Below are positions 1 to 10,800 of a stretch of DNA of 64,000 nucleotides, one piece after another. Under the pieces are notes generated by a model. The model did no database searches. It was not told where the DNA came from and saw nothing but the letters and a program-made list of their open reading frames with translations. Where the stretch lies: positions 30,712,723 to 30,776,722 of the forward strand of contig CM075103.1 of the NCBI GenBank assembly GCA_037576195.1. Reading direction: 5' to 3'. This stretch comes from Phytoseiulus persimilis. Lineage: Eukaryota; Arthropoda; Arachnida; Mesostigmata; Phytoseiidae. The position numbers and the translations under genes are program-made. Positions within the stretch are counted from its first letter, which is position 1. Every line of letters starts with the position of its first letter.

Positions 1-108
1 GGGCCACTTCCATAGAGAGCGAAACTGAGCCCTCTATAAGGTCAGCATCTTGTCCATTTCGAAGACATGTGGGATTCACGGGGTCATTTGTTGCTTCGGA
101 CGTGGAAA

Positions 109-562
109 TCAATATGAAGAACGAGATTCAGAACAAGGATAGTCAGGTTCATTCCTGAGCTTTCCAAGGAAATCTGCCAATAAAGTTGCAGAGGGGTCAC
201 TACTCTCGAAGAAATCTTCAGCTCGATGAGAATCGCTCAGAACAGGCCCAATGGATGGGGCCTTGGCTCTATGGCGAGCGATATGATCCATTTCCTCCAG
301 ATTCTGTGGAGTGTATAGTAAGGCAGGTTTGAGGGACTGTTCAAGTGCACCGAGCCCATGCTCGACTCACCCGACAGATGCGCTCCCGGTCCCTTCCTTC
401 TACCCCGAGTGGAACGCTCCGCCAAAAGTTCAACGAGATCCCTCTTCTCATCTCTCTCTCCAAGGGCTCCCTATCTAGGAGCACAACCGCCGTCGCTGAA
501 ACGAGTTGGGAGCTTCTTCGCGGTATGCTCGTCGGATTGTTCAGCCTCAGTACCGTTCGCTT
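109..562 (-). CDS. Possible 3' exons of an unidentified gene (candidate)
   Basis: Two open segments on the minus strand can be joined in frame. The upstream one is open from 562 down to 371 and ends at a strong donor (CGG followed by GTGAGT). A 67 bp intron (370-304) with a pyrimidine-rich acceptor ending CACTCCACAG follows. The second runs from 303 to a stop at 109 and gives 64 residues beginning NLEEMDHIARHRAK. I do not recognise the protein. Directly upstream in the same frame is a TAG at 563-565, so the true start of the upstream exon is unknown; it could be an acceptor at that TAG, with a donor near 776. No AATAAA is visible before the window edge. The phase-compatible short intron is the only support, so this could be chance. 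Confidence 0.25.
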
Positions 563-565
563 CTA

Positions 566-1719
566 CGGTATATCGGCGAACTTTCTTTCTGGACACTTCA
601 AGTTCGGTTCGGCGCGGACCTTCTTGGTTTCCTCCTCCATCCAGGCGTGCTCAGTTTCTGCTGCCTCGGTAGTAATGCTGTCACTCCGCAATGGATTCCG
701 CATAGATCGAATCCGTTGAACGTCAACAGGTGCATAAAATGAATCCTTTGCTCCCGTCTGTAGGAGACCTGAAGTACTCACGACTCTTCTGCTGTTCTCC
801 AGGTCAATCTGTTGGGTCTCATATGGAGAGTTGCCTCAACAGCTGCTCACTGAAGATTACCATTCCGCTATCCGCCTGGTTGGAAACTGGAGACTCAAGG
901 TTCCTGATCGGACTTCGCACTTTCACGGTCTGCCAGCCTTCATTTGACTCTCTTCATTCTGGGAAAAGATTTCCAGCATGATTGCCGCGAGAGGAGACGG
1001 GAAGAAGGCGCAGGATGTGCTCATTCCTGACTGATCGGTTCGCGAAAGGAGGCAGACGAGTCCCATGTGACTGGATTTTCCCTGTGAACCGCTGCCGGAG
1101 CTCGTCCTTTTTTGGTGTAAAAAGTGACTACTGAGAACGTGTGCCGCTCGAGCTAAGTGTCTGTTCCCTCGTCACCTCATCCCGATACTCGAAGCGCGAA
1201 GTCAGAGCAGAATAAAACCAAGGAACCGTCATTTCCGCACCAAGTACGTTTGTGGAGCTCAAAAGATATATGTTGGGGAACCGGATGTTCCGTGGAAGCT
1301 ATTTTCGGAAATCGTGGAAGCTGGGTGACATTCTTTTACATTCGGCCTGGACGATCAAAGTCACGGAACAAAGCTGATCTCAATGAAAAATGGACGGAGA
1401 ACGCACCCTTCACGGATAATCCAGCTGATATTGGATCATGATTCATTCCAAAAGGATGCCTCGTGAGTCGCTCGCGTTTACGCGGTCTCGTTCATATTGG
1501 ACAGGTCCGCAAGCGCGTTCGAGGCCACTGAGCTATCACCCACTCGGACTCGGCAAAATTCCCATAACATACCGTTGGAATTGAATCACCGATCGCAAGG
1601 TGCCCTTTAAGTTTGGGAAGATTTAGCCTGATATGGTCGGCGATCGCCCATGACGAAAAGAGAGGACCATATGGTATCACAGAATCGGAATGACCAGTTT
1701 GTTTATCACAGCGCAAACG
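566..1719. other. Stretch without a supported gene downstream of cytochrome b561
   Basis: I see no recognisable coding sequence here. Short open frames occur on both strands (for example 1157-1441 plus), but none resembles a known family or has paired splice sites that extend it. Position 1720 is the end of the neighbouring minus-strand gene by its polyadenylation signal. Confidence 0.4.
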
Positions 1720-1725
1720 TTTATT
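1720..1725 (-). terminator. Polyadenylation signal AATAAA for cytochrome b561
   Basis: TTTATT on the plus strand reads AATAAA on the minus strand, about 115 bases past the stop codon of the cytochrome b561 gene. The position fits a short 3' UTR. It is the first canonical hexamer downstream of that gene. Confidence 0.6.
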
Positions 1726-1838
1726 CTGAATTCCCTGCCTCGCTGCTCCAATCCAATCACATGAGCCTATCTTTAGTCACAAACCAATAGGCTTTGGATA
1801 CGAGCATCACTCGAATATCTCAGAGACTCAGTGCTATC

Positions 1839-2064
1839 TCAAGTCCGGTATACAACTGAGTTTATGCTGGGGTTGGCATGATCTTCCGCGATCGGTCGAC
1901 GTCGGAATTCTGCGAAAGATACACAAACGCCGACGAGGAGAGCGAACAAGATGAGCATTAAACTTGTCTGGAAGTCACCGTACTGGCCACCGAGCTTCAA
2001 CAAGACCGTGCCACAGCTGAGCAGGAATATGGAAACCCCCCCGAAAATGTGTATTGGCAGCAAC
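1839..2064 (-). CDS. Cyb561: Cytochrome b561 coding exon 4 (heme ligand H155, C-terminus)
   Basis: The 226-base terminal exon starts after TCTCAAG with LLPIHIFGG, carrying the fourth heme-ligand histidine. It continues through the last two hydrophobic segments and ends in a charged cytosolic tail (RRRPIAED and on) with the stop at 1839-1841. Confidence 0.9.
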
Positions 2065-3008
2065 CTTGAGAGAATCAAGCCCTGTTAGCCTCCACACTCG
2101 TCTGGGAGCTTCTCAACGCAAAATCGAACTTGGATCAAATAAGTTTTGTCGCGGTTCCAATCATCCGAACTCACCTCGCCCTGAATGCGGGAGCTGCTCC
2201 AGGAACCAGAAAAGTGGTGAAAGCAATAACGTATTGAATGAGAAACAGGGACGCCGTCAGAAGTCCCAGTTTACCATGCGTGCTGTCGGGTATTTTGAAA
2301 ATACCGTTGCTTTTGTAGATCAGCACTAGGGCGATGAAAACACTGGCAAAAGCTGCGAAGTGCACAGTAGCGTGCGTGACTTTTGTGACTGGCTTACGTA
2401 CGTTGCGCAAGACCCTGGAACGGAGGGGACACTTCGAAGCGCTCCATTCGGGAACTCGTGGGCATCGGTGAATTCATGGCATACCGTCGGGGCGTTTCGG
2501 CGTGACTGGGGTGGCTCATAGCAAGCAACCACCGAAGCTCGCGTCAATCGTCGAGCCCTCGATTCCCACCTTCCACCCCTTCGCGCACGCCATGACGCGA
2601 TCGGTGTTTCAGGTAAGAAAAGTGCAAAAATGAGCAACACCCTTTGAACTCACCTGAATATGAGGAACGACTCGCCTTGGAGGACAATCAAGCCCAAGGA
2701 TGCGAAAAGGGGATGCCAAAAGTATACCGGCGCATCTCCTCCCAGTTGTTCAGCTTTCAACTTGATAAGAAGCCCGAGGAAGGCGACGGCACATATTTGG
2801 GCTAACCCGAACGCCGCGTAGAAAATCTTGAGGGCGACTGTCGGATAGAAAATCTGTGGATCGAACTCGACGAGCGCATCACGGGTGTCGCCGAAGGGTG
2901 TTTCAGCACGCAGCAGCTTCGAGGATATACGGCGCAGAGCGATAAGCTTTATGGGGTTGAAAAAGTCGCAAGCTGTAACTTACGTGGACTGATATCCTCA
3001 TTCGACAT
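1839..3008 (-). CDS. Cyb561: Cytochrome b561, ascorbate-dependent transmembrane electron carrier, 4 exons
   Basis: The protein is a 224-residue integral membrane di-heme protein. The family moves electrons from cytosolic ascorbate across a membrane (secretory vesicle, endosome or plasma membrane) to monodehydroascorbate or ferric iron. Coding segments are 3008-2984, 2837-2654, 2414-2175 and 2064-1839 (675 nt including stop). Introns are 146, 239 and 110 bp, phases 1, 2 and 2, with donors GTAAGT, GTGAGT and GTGAGT and AG acceptors. The four heme-ligand histidines are present: H50 (FWHPLF), H84 (KVTHATVH), H116 (STHGKLG) and H155 (PIHIFGG), with pair spacings 50/116 and 84/155 close to the family norm. 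About six hydrophobic segments are visible. FLIFRVLRN and the KLGGQY stretch after the last His resemble animal CYB561 more than the CYB561D group. It is slightly shorter than vertebrate CYB561 (about 250). The first exon codes for only MSNEDISP plus one base, so the start is less certain than the rest. Confidence 0.87.
2175..2414 (-). CDS. Cyb561: Cytochrome b561 coding exon 3 (heme ligands H84 and H116)
   Basis: This 240-base exon begins after TTCCAG and completes the Arg codon. It reads VLRNVRKPVTKVTH onward through the second and third ligand histidines and ends at GTGAGT in the Arg codon after PGAAPAFRA. The reading frame and both phases fit the neighbouring exons. Confidence 0.9.
2654..2837 (-). 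CDS. Cyb561: Cytochrome b561 coding exon 2 (first membrane segments, heme ligand H50)
   Basis: This 184-base exon holds the first hydrophobic segment and FWHPLF with the first heme-ligand histidine. It ends at GTGAGT inside the Arg codon that closes FLIFR. Confidence 0.88.
2984..3008 (-). CDS. Cyb561: Cytochrome b561 coding exon 1
   Basis: ATG at 3008-3006 opens a 25-base coding segment (MSNEDISP plus one base) that ends at the donor CCAC|GTAAGT. It is chosen because its phase 1 matches the strong acceptor at 2839-2838 (TTTTCTATCCGACAG). The nearer acceptor options are either out of phase or leave an 11 bp intron. Confidence 0.65.
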
Positions 3009-6000
3009 TTTCTGTTATTCCCCGTCACTCGCTCAAGAATAGAAGCTGAACTCTGTGGTGGGAACACAGCGCTGCGACCGTGAATGGTCACGGAATCGAG
3101 TCCAAAATCCTGGAGCGTTTCTTATCCGTAGAGCGTAGCCGTGGCGGATTACGGCTACGCTACCCCAAACTCTCCTCGCAACTCACGGATAAACGCGACA
3201 CTGTCTCCATTAATCCTCGCGGTCACGTACGCAAAGTTGCAAATCAAACATTGTGTCACGCGCGGATGCGGATGAGTTGAGGGTCGGGCGAGTTTGAGGT
3301 GGAAGAAGTGATGGGTTCCTCGAATCTGATTCCCCATCCAACCGCGGCAACCCTTCATGTGGGATTGCGTGACCTTCTCAAACTTGAAGCTTTCAGAATC
3401 TTTTCATTGATTGTCCCTATCACGCCCGCGAACTGTTTGAGTGCCTGGGTGGACGCCGCGCTAACAGTTCAGGATCGAGGAGTTACGACGATCGTCGCTC
3501 GTATCGCTCAAGCGGCGTTGGATTCAATGAGGAACCTTCGACAAAGATCCATTGGAGAGCCGTTAAACGAGTCGGCCCCCCGGGAGAGACCAGCGCTCTG
3601 AACTGATCTATCGATCCAGTAAGACCGGTGTTGCTGGATAGCCCAGACAGGTTATGACACCGGCACAAACCTGGCTGCAATGCCCATGGATGCGCGAGTG
3701 ACCAATCGTTGTGGCCGAATAAGGAGTTTGAAAACTCTGTGATTGGGACAAGAAGTATTCCCGGCCTCGCTGAAATCGCCGCTCGTGACTGTCCTAGAGC
3801 AAATATCGGCGAAGGGCAGATGATAGCCAAAGTAGCAAACAACCGAACGCAAAAGCACACAGCTCAATTAGCTGCTCCGGTCGGACTTTTTCTTGTGGGT
3901 AATTTCAGCTCTCATGGTAGTCATCAGGGTCAGAAAGCTCGAATCTAACAGCAGGCTTTGCTCACAACTATTTAACTCATGACAGTAATCTCTCTGATTC
4001 TGTTACACAGACAAGGGATTTCTTTCTTCAACTGAGCTATCGTTCGTCGGGACGTTGGTTTCTGTAATAGGTGAGATTTGGTGCCATCATTTTTTGGCAC
4101 ACGCCGAAATTCTTTGATCCGTTGGAAACGATCGTATGATCAGAGGACGCTGAGCGACTCCGTGTTGTCCTCGTATATTGAGGTTTGCTGGCTCATCCAG
4201 AGTGATTTCACAGCAAAGTTCCAACAGGTTCTCAAGATGATATTGAAACGCAATCAGCTGATTCATTCAACGTCATCTTAGCGGCTCAGCCTCGCTCCGG
4301 TGCTCGTTACCTCCGCTTCAGCTTGCGAAATCGAGCTCAGCTATCTCATCGACCGAACGGACGACGATGCGGGTAGCTCCCGTTCTCTTTTGATTGTTTT
4401 ATTTCAGCCCGATCTCCTTTAGCAAAGCCGAATCCCGTCGGGGAGGGGCCTTCGACTCCAACAGCTTCCGGTGAGGAGGAATGGAACATGGTTGTGGAGT
4501 AAACCTAAGGGAAATCTGTCTCGGTAAACCCAACCAGTTCACCTACCCTGGGTGCGAAGGATTTCATTAGCCAAATCTTGCCGTTCAGCTATCGGATATA
4601 AATACTGACCGTTGACAGAGAACGGAAGTCCCCTGAAACGAGAGAGACAACAACTGGAAAGCGAAGGAAGCCGTCTCTCGAGAGTCTATTCGAGGCAACG
4701 TGGGTTTGAATGGAATCATCAGTCATACTTGAGGTATGAATCAGAACTCTCGAAGTGGGATTCCACGGCGTTTTCCCTTGACGGAGCGATGATGCTGTAA
4801 ACAAAGCGGAGTGATGAAGCGCCGTCTACCCAACCCGTGGAGGTCCGTTGGGTCCTCGATGCTTTCTCGAGCGGGTTATCAGAACGCGAGCGTTTCTCTC
4901 TTCCCATTGATACTCCGTCGGTGAGCTAGGTAGCCTCTGAATGGAAGAAAATTCAAGTTGTTTGGGTCAGCCACGGACTTCCAGACCTCTTCAGAGCAAT
5001 CTCTAGCTTTCATCATGGCGATGGGCTCGAAGCGTTCTGACCGAAGTATTACCTCGTTGACCCCTGAAACTCAGGGATCAGGGAAAGTCGGGGGGAAATT
5101 CGAAGGAATATCAGAATAGCAATGGAGACATGTAATCGGGGAACCTTTGGTTGACTGTCTTCTCCGAACAAGGAGCAACAGTTCGTCATCTGCCAAAGAA
5201 AGATCACGTTCCTAAGCTGCGGGATGGTTTATCGAACGTGATCCCGGTCAATTGTAAGCGAATTGGTCATGGCTGGTTGCGTGATATTCAACACGCGCGG
5301 CTCAGCGATAACTCGACTCGCAGTATTTCCGGAATCGCTAGCGCTAATCAGCTCGATGACCTCGGGGAATTGCAATACCTGCACTGACAATCCAGGACTC
5401 AACTTCATTAAACTTGATGGTCTACGTGGTTCAAGCTGACCAAAGTGCCGCCACAGACCGGGCTCGTGATTCCGGCACCTCTCCTCTATCAGGATGTTAT
5501 TCAGCACAACTAACTCGACCAACTCCTCGGGGTTCTTTCATGGCGATTCATGAGGCATCACCGTACAGGAAACCCTCTGATCATATGGAGCAACGCCTGC
5601 AAAAAACTGCCGCTTCCTTCCATGGCCCGCCGTGGAATTATAGTTGTGGTGGTGCACCTCAGATGTCGATACCATGAAAAAGTTTGAACTGAGATGGATC
5701 AACGGACCGCCGCTGGAGTGGAAAGGATTCGAGAAACACGCTCATCTGTGCTAAGACGAAAATTCCAGCTGTCGAGGGGCAGCTTCCGCCAAAATCGGCG
5801 GATTGGCGTTTCGCACGACCCCTTCAAAACATTTGTACGTCTGAGCAGGAGTCGCAGGGCGCTACCAAGCGATTCTTCGAATCTCACGTCGACCGAAAAT
5901 GTAGGGAAAATGACTTTTGTTTCCCTCTCCAGGATTCATTCGAGGCGATGAGAACTCCCGCTCCGTCATGAATTGAATTTCTATCAGAACCTCGGAACCA

Positions 6001-6683
6001 ATGAAGAACGAAGCCTACATTCGGCATCTCCCGAGCACTTGACCTCCTCACAACGACCCTGGGGTAACTACACCCTGTGCTACCAGAGTTCAACGGCTGA
6101 CGATGCAGAGGAGACTCGACCACTGGGGATCCGAAAAAAAAAAACACTTTCAACTGCAGATGCCAGACGAATCACCGCCACAGAACAGATGCTCCGGCCT
6201 TACTCCCCCAGTTTGAGGTGGAACGATATCGAAATGTCCGCTATAGACGGATGCTTAGTGGAATCGATTCTATGTTCTAGAGCGGCCAAGAACCATGTTC
6301 TAAGCTGCAGCTGATGTGTCCGTCTATTTCACGGTTAACGGGAAAATCGAACCCATATGATGGCGAATTTCGATTGAACGTCGCTACCACGGCGGGAACA
6401 GTCAAAAATGGACTCACGGGTCCCAGCTTCCATTTTGTCCATCAACAAAAAAAAACTGGGAGATGTCGGGCGAATTTTATGCTTTTCACAAAGAGATGTG
6501 TCCACGCCGATACGTATGTGACCGTTTTTTTTTAATTTCAGATTCGATCCGGGAGCCGTGATGATGAGAAACATTCGTTGAGTCGGCCCAACAGTTGTCC
6601 GGATAGGAAGTACTTTGCAGAATCGTTGTTGCACCGTTCGGAAGAGCGGCGAAATGTGAATGGCACAATTTGGAAGGAGATGT
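3009..6683. other. Upstream flank of cytochrome b561; no supported gene
   Basis: The first few hundred bases above 3008 should hold the promoter and 5' UTR of the cytochrome b561 gene, but no TATA box or initiator stands out. The remainder has only short open frames on both strands. A run of A at 6127 and a run of T near 6529 are plain homopolymers. I see no family signature. Confidence 0.4.
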
Positions 6684-7857
6684 CTAGTTATTTCTTAGCT
6701 GTTCTCCGAACCGCGGGTTTCCCTCTGGAGCGGTTGCCGAATGGCGAGCACTGAGAACCTGAATCATCTCATCCCAATCGACGGCCGGCTGCCGTCACTC
6801 GATTCGAAGGGTCGGACCGCCTGCTTGACTGACTGACTGACGTACTTACAGGGGTTCCTTCCCAAATGGTAACGGCGGAGAGCTGTCCGTAGATGGGCGA
6901 AATCGATGTGAATTCTGCGTTCGCGATGACGACAAGAGGGGATTTCGTCGAAGTTTGTCGCAACGAAGCGTAACATTGAACAAGATCCATCCGCAGAACA
7001 ACGTGAAGAAAGAAAGATACATAGTGAGAACAGATAGGAAGCCAGCCGGTCGGACCGACCGACCAAGCCAGCTACCGCCCGCCCGCCTGCCTGCTCGTTT
7101 GTTCTGCTTGCCGGGAAAGACAAGTGAACAAGCGAGCAGTCAACGAAGAAACTCAATTTATTCGTCAGTTTCGACTGTACCATCGTCAGTCAACACCCTT
7201 CAATCATCTCCCAGGCTTCCACGGTGGCGTGTCAGACCCATGTGTCGAGGGAGGGACCGACCGACAGAGAGTCCTCGGGTCGCGTCGGAAGAGACGTCGT
7301 CTTCGGAAAAGTAGGCATCACTGGAAGATTCCAGAGCGGCCAATCGAGACCTGACACTGCCTGGCAGCTCGGATGTGATCCCTCCGCTTCGATGAATTCT
7401 GCGGGAGGGAGTTACGGAGCTTGAGTAGCAATCGTTTCTGGACACGGAAAACTCTGGGGACGCGTCCCCAGTAGGCAGTTGTTTTCGAGAAGAGGGCGAC
7501 TTACGTGCACGATGGAGTTCCGAGCCCACGAGTTCACTGAGGTCCCATCATGCATTTTCCTTTGAAGCTTTTCGACAGCGTTTTCCGCGGACAAGAGGCC
7601 CAGCGATCCAAACATGAGAGCCTTCTCTTTCGTCCCTGGAACCTGAACCATAGCGTCGCGAGCTTCGACTCCCAGCGTTCTCCAGACTGATCAGAACCGA
7701 AGGTTACCCTGAGTTCCCCAAATATAGAGTCGCAATCTTCCAGGAGAGAGTCACCTCGAGTCATCAGCCACTCTTCGGGAGAACCGAGCTTTGTTAAACT
7801 TTCGAATCCGAGTTTGCACGTCGCATCAAAGTTCGAGGGGAACGAGGTATTTCTCAT
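6684..7857 (-). CDS. Candidate four-exon gene for a 121-residue protein of unknown function
   Basis: Four minus-strand segments join in frame: 7857-7755, 7635-7505, 6914-6850 and 6750-6684, 366 nt including the stop. Phases are 1, 0 and 2, and introns are 119, 590 and 99 bp. Donors are GTGACT, GTAAGT and GTAAGT; the acceptors end GGTTCCAG, AACGCAG and GTTCTCAG. The product starts MRNTSFPSNF and has a charged, helix-like middle (ENAVEKLQRKMHDG) and a polar C-terminus ending FGEQLRNN. An in-frame TGA lies 12 bases before the ATG. I recognise no domain, signal peptide or membrane segment. The third exon can also be read in another frame (IYGQLSAVTIWEGTP, then a fourth-exon frame ending RRTAKK), so exon choice is not unique. 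Three matching phases are suggestive, but chance is possible in 64 kb. Confidence 0.3.
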
Positions 7858-10800
7858 CGTCGAAATTCATTCGCGTCGAATGGAGAACAACAGAACTGGC
7901 TCCAACGCGGCCATATAATTTCGGGAAATTTCTAGTGCTCATCTACGAGAAACTTTCCCTACGAGATATGCTCGATGCAGTGCCTAAAGAATTCGATCTT
8001 TCACTCCTTGCACTCTCGCTACCACGGTGTGCTGTATCTCGACGGCGCCAACGAGTGCCGTGTTATTCCCTAAAACCGAAGGCATCCGTTACTTCCTCAT
8101 CCTTTTCCAATCAATAACTGCTCATTGGGAGGCCTTTGTGTCAGAGAGTCATGTTTCTTCATGGATGTCCATGGATGAAAGCTTTTTCGGTCAGAATACG
8201 GTACACGGAGTTTCTCAATTCCGTGGAGATTGACATTCATCGTCGAGCTTTTGCCTGACGAACGAGGCCAGATTTTATTCGCAGTCATCACAGTACGGGC
8301 TCAAGCAGTTCTTATAATTCTCGATGATTCTTCCCATTCTAGCAACATCGGAGCCCTTCTAGTTGTTAGGCTCCCTCCCATGGATCTCCGACCCCCGCCG
8401 CAGAAGCAGGGCGCGATGATTTATTCCATAAATTACTTATCGCTCCAAGTGAGCGTAAAAACACTGTTGTCCAACGAAACGATTCTTGGTGGTGAGATTC
8501 CCCCTACCACTTTTGTATTGTTAGCGTTGCTGCTCCTGCTGCTGGAGAAGATCTCACAGCGAAAGAACAGACAGCGCTTGACAGCTAGCGAGCTGACTTC
8601 AGGGTCGAACAAGAGAACCAATCGAGACAGAACATAGATTTTTACTTGAGATAGATTCGTCGTCTTCAGCATCATCCTCATCGTCGTAGTTGGCGCTGTC
8701 GTAGTGGTTGTACAGAGTTGTTGCTGCGGCCGCCGCCACTACTAGTCGGTGGGACTCAATGAGGTGTGACGTTTGGGGGTGCTATCGGCTCGCTCGCTTG
8801 CCGGTTCGCCTGTCTCGACGTTTACTGCTCGCGATTTCCCTTCGCAGAAGCACCACACGGCTCCACGTTTGATTTCAGCGCATTGGAGAGGAACTGCAGG
8901 CGAGCGGGTACCAGCCGATGGACGCGACCAAATTGAAAATAGCGAGTTGAGCCGCGAAATTCTGCGCGCTGAGAATCCAGAAATCTGAGGTGCGACGGTC
9001 TCTGCGAGCCAGACTTCGCCGATCGAGTTCGCAGTCCCGATCTTCGCAGTTTGCAGGAGCAAAGGAGTCTCCCATACTCCACATCGCTGGGTCTCGCACT
9101 CGCCTTTTTCCCGCACTCATTTCCGAAAATTCGCGCGTCCGAAGGTGCAGCTCGTCCTCGGACGAGTCGCTCCTTTCACGGTACTTCTCTTCGTTCGAGT
9201 CTTTTGAATTTTTCGATTAATTCTCTGTGTTTCGATTTCGTCAAACGGCGCCGATGGAACGATCAACCGCCCAGGCAATCGAACCAGCTAACGGTCGAAC
9301 GGAGAAACGCGCAGGCGAGCACAGGAACAAATGGAAGAACAAACCCACAAGCGCAGATGGATATTCGGAGCAATAACGCACTACCATCGACCACCGGTGT
9401 AAAATTGTCATTTTTCCTCTCGGCAAAGCAAAAATACCGCAACGACCGCGTCGCGCTTCGTGGCATACTACAGCGACCGACCCCAGTGGGGCGTCCGACC
9501 GAGTGTGCCAGTGGCAGCACCGAACAGGCAATTTTTTCTCATCTGCTCGAGCTGACGAACACTTCGGATCATCTCACGCTTGGCGCGTTCATTCATCAAC
9601 GGGAGGTTTCAGTGCGAAAATATCCATTCATACGACCGTTCTTGAGCCTAACTCCGAGTCGGCCGAGGCTTCTCCAGAAATTTTCGGTGTCGCGCGATGG
9701 GAGGACGGGGGATTTCTTTCAATTCGAAACCAAAACCACAACAAAATGTGTCCATCCGATTTCTCGGGGGTTGCCTCCATAATGGAGCGCTTGACTTGGA
9801 CGTGTTTGAGGGTCGCGTACGCGAAGCTGTTCGTCTCTGTCTGCTCGTCCGTAATTCGTCCGGTTTCCCTGAATAGACGCCTGACGGCGAGAGAGATGTC
9901 TTCTGGACCACGGTTTCGTTTATTTTTTCTGAGGTGTTCATTCACTGATTGGACCATCCGAGTGTGGGAGCAGGATTTTCTCCGAAGGCCTATCTTGCCG
10001 CAGGTGCGCCGGATTCAATTCGATGACAGTCGGTGTGTATCGACATACGCCTGTGGGCGAAAGTGGATGGATTTGAAAATCAGACTTTGTTCAATGGCGT
10101 TGTCTACCACTATATCTATCGTCAGGTTGTCGGGACAAGCGTTTCCGAGCGAATGAGCGTGTGAATTTCCGCGGGCTTCCAGAAAACATCGCGACGACGT
10201 GTGAAAGTTGCCCCGAATTTTCGAGGAGACGTCCTTTCTCACTGACGAATTTCTTCTTGCTCCTACGATATGCGCGGACCGTTCATCCAGCGCCGATTGC
10301 GACGACTCGATCCAATCTCATTCGCGAACTCCTATTCTCCATTCGCCGATTCCTCTTCGAGCGCCATTTTGACACCACAGCGTGTAGACGCGCTCGGGTC
10401 AGAAGTTCTCGAGGGGAAAGGATCGAGATCTCGGACCCTCCCGGCGGTATTCGATGATCGCGTGTGATTCGCCAAATCGGGAGGCGTGATATACATGTTC
10501 ACGCGTCGGGTTGATTAGCATGGTTATACCCAGCGAAGCACTCACTCGTAGGCCGATATGCTTCCATCGCTGAGCTAATCAGATGCGCAGATGATCAGAA
10601 CAAGGTTAGCCGATAAGGAGCAGGCTGGAATACAATGCTCTGGCCAATAGACCAAACGAATAGCGTATTGTAGTCAACGATGACATTTGGAGACGAAAGT
10701 TGATTTGGCTACGATCCGAATATCAAAATGGTGGAACTGTGCAAGTATGGCTTCGGCGATCACTGAGCACGGTAGGACTCGCACAGATACTAATTTCTGA

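Noticed and set aside
3483..3860. Minus-strand frame with a signal-peptide-like start (FATLAIICPSPIFALG)
   Set aside because: Single frame with no homology, no splice support and low-complexity remainder. Likely chance.
9051..10156. Long plus-strand open frames of 243 and 217 codons
   Set aside because: They overlap each other in different frames and face open minus-strand frames. Composition is Ser/Arg-rich and no domain is visible, so low TA content explains them.
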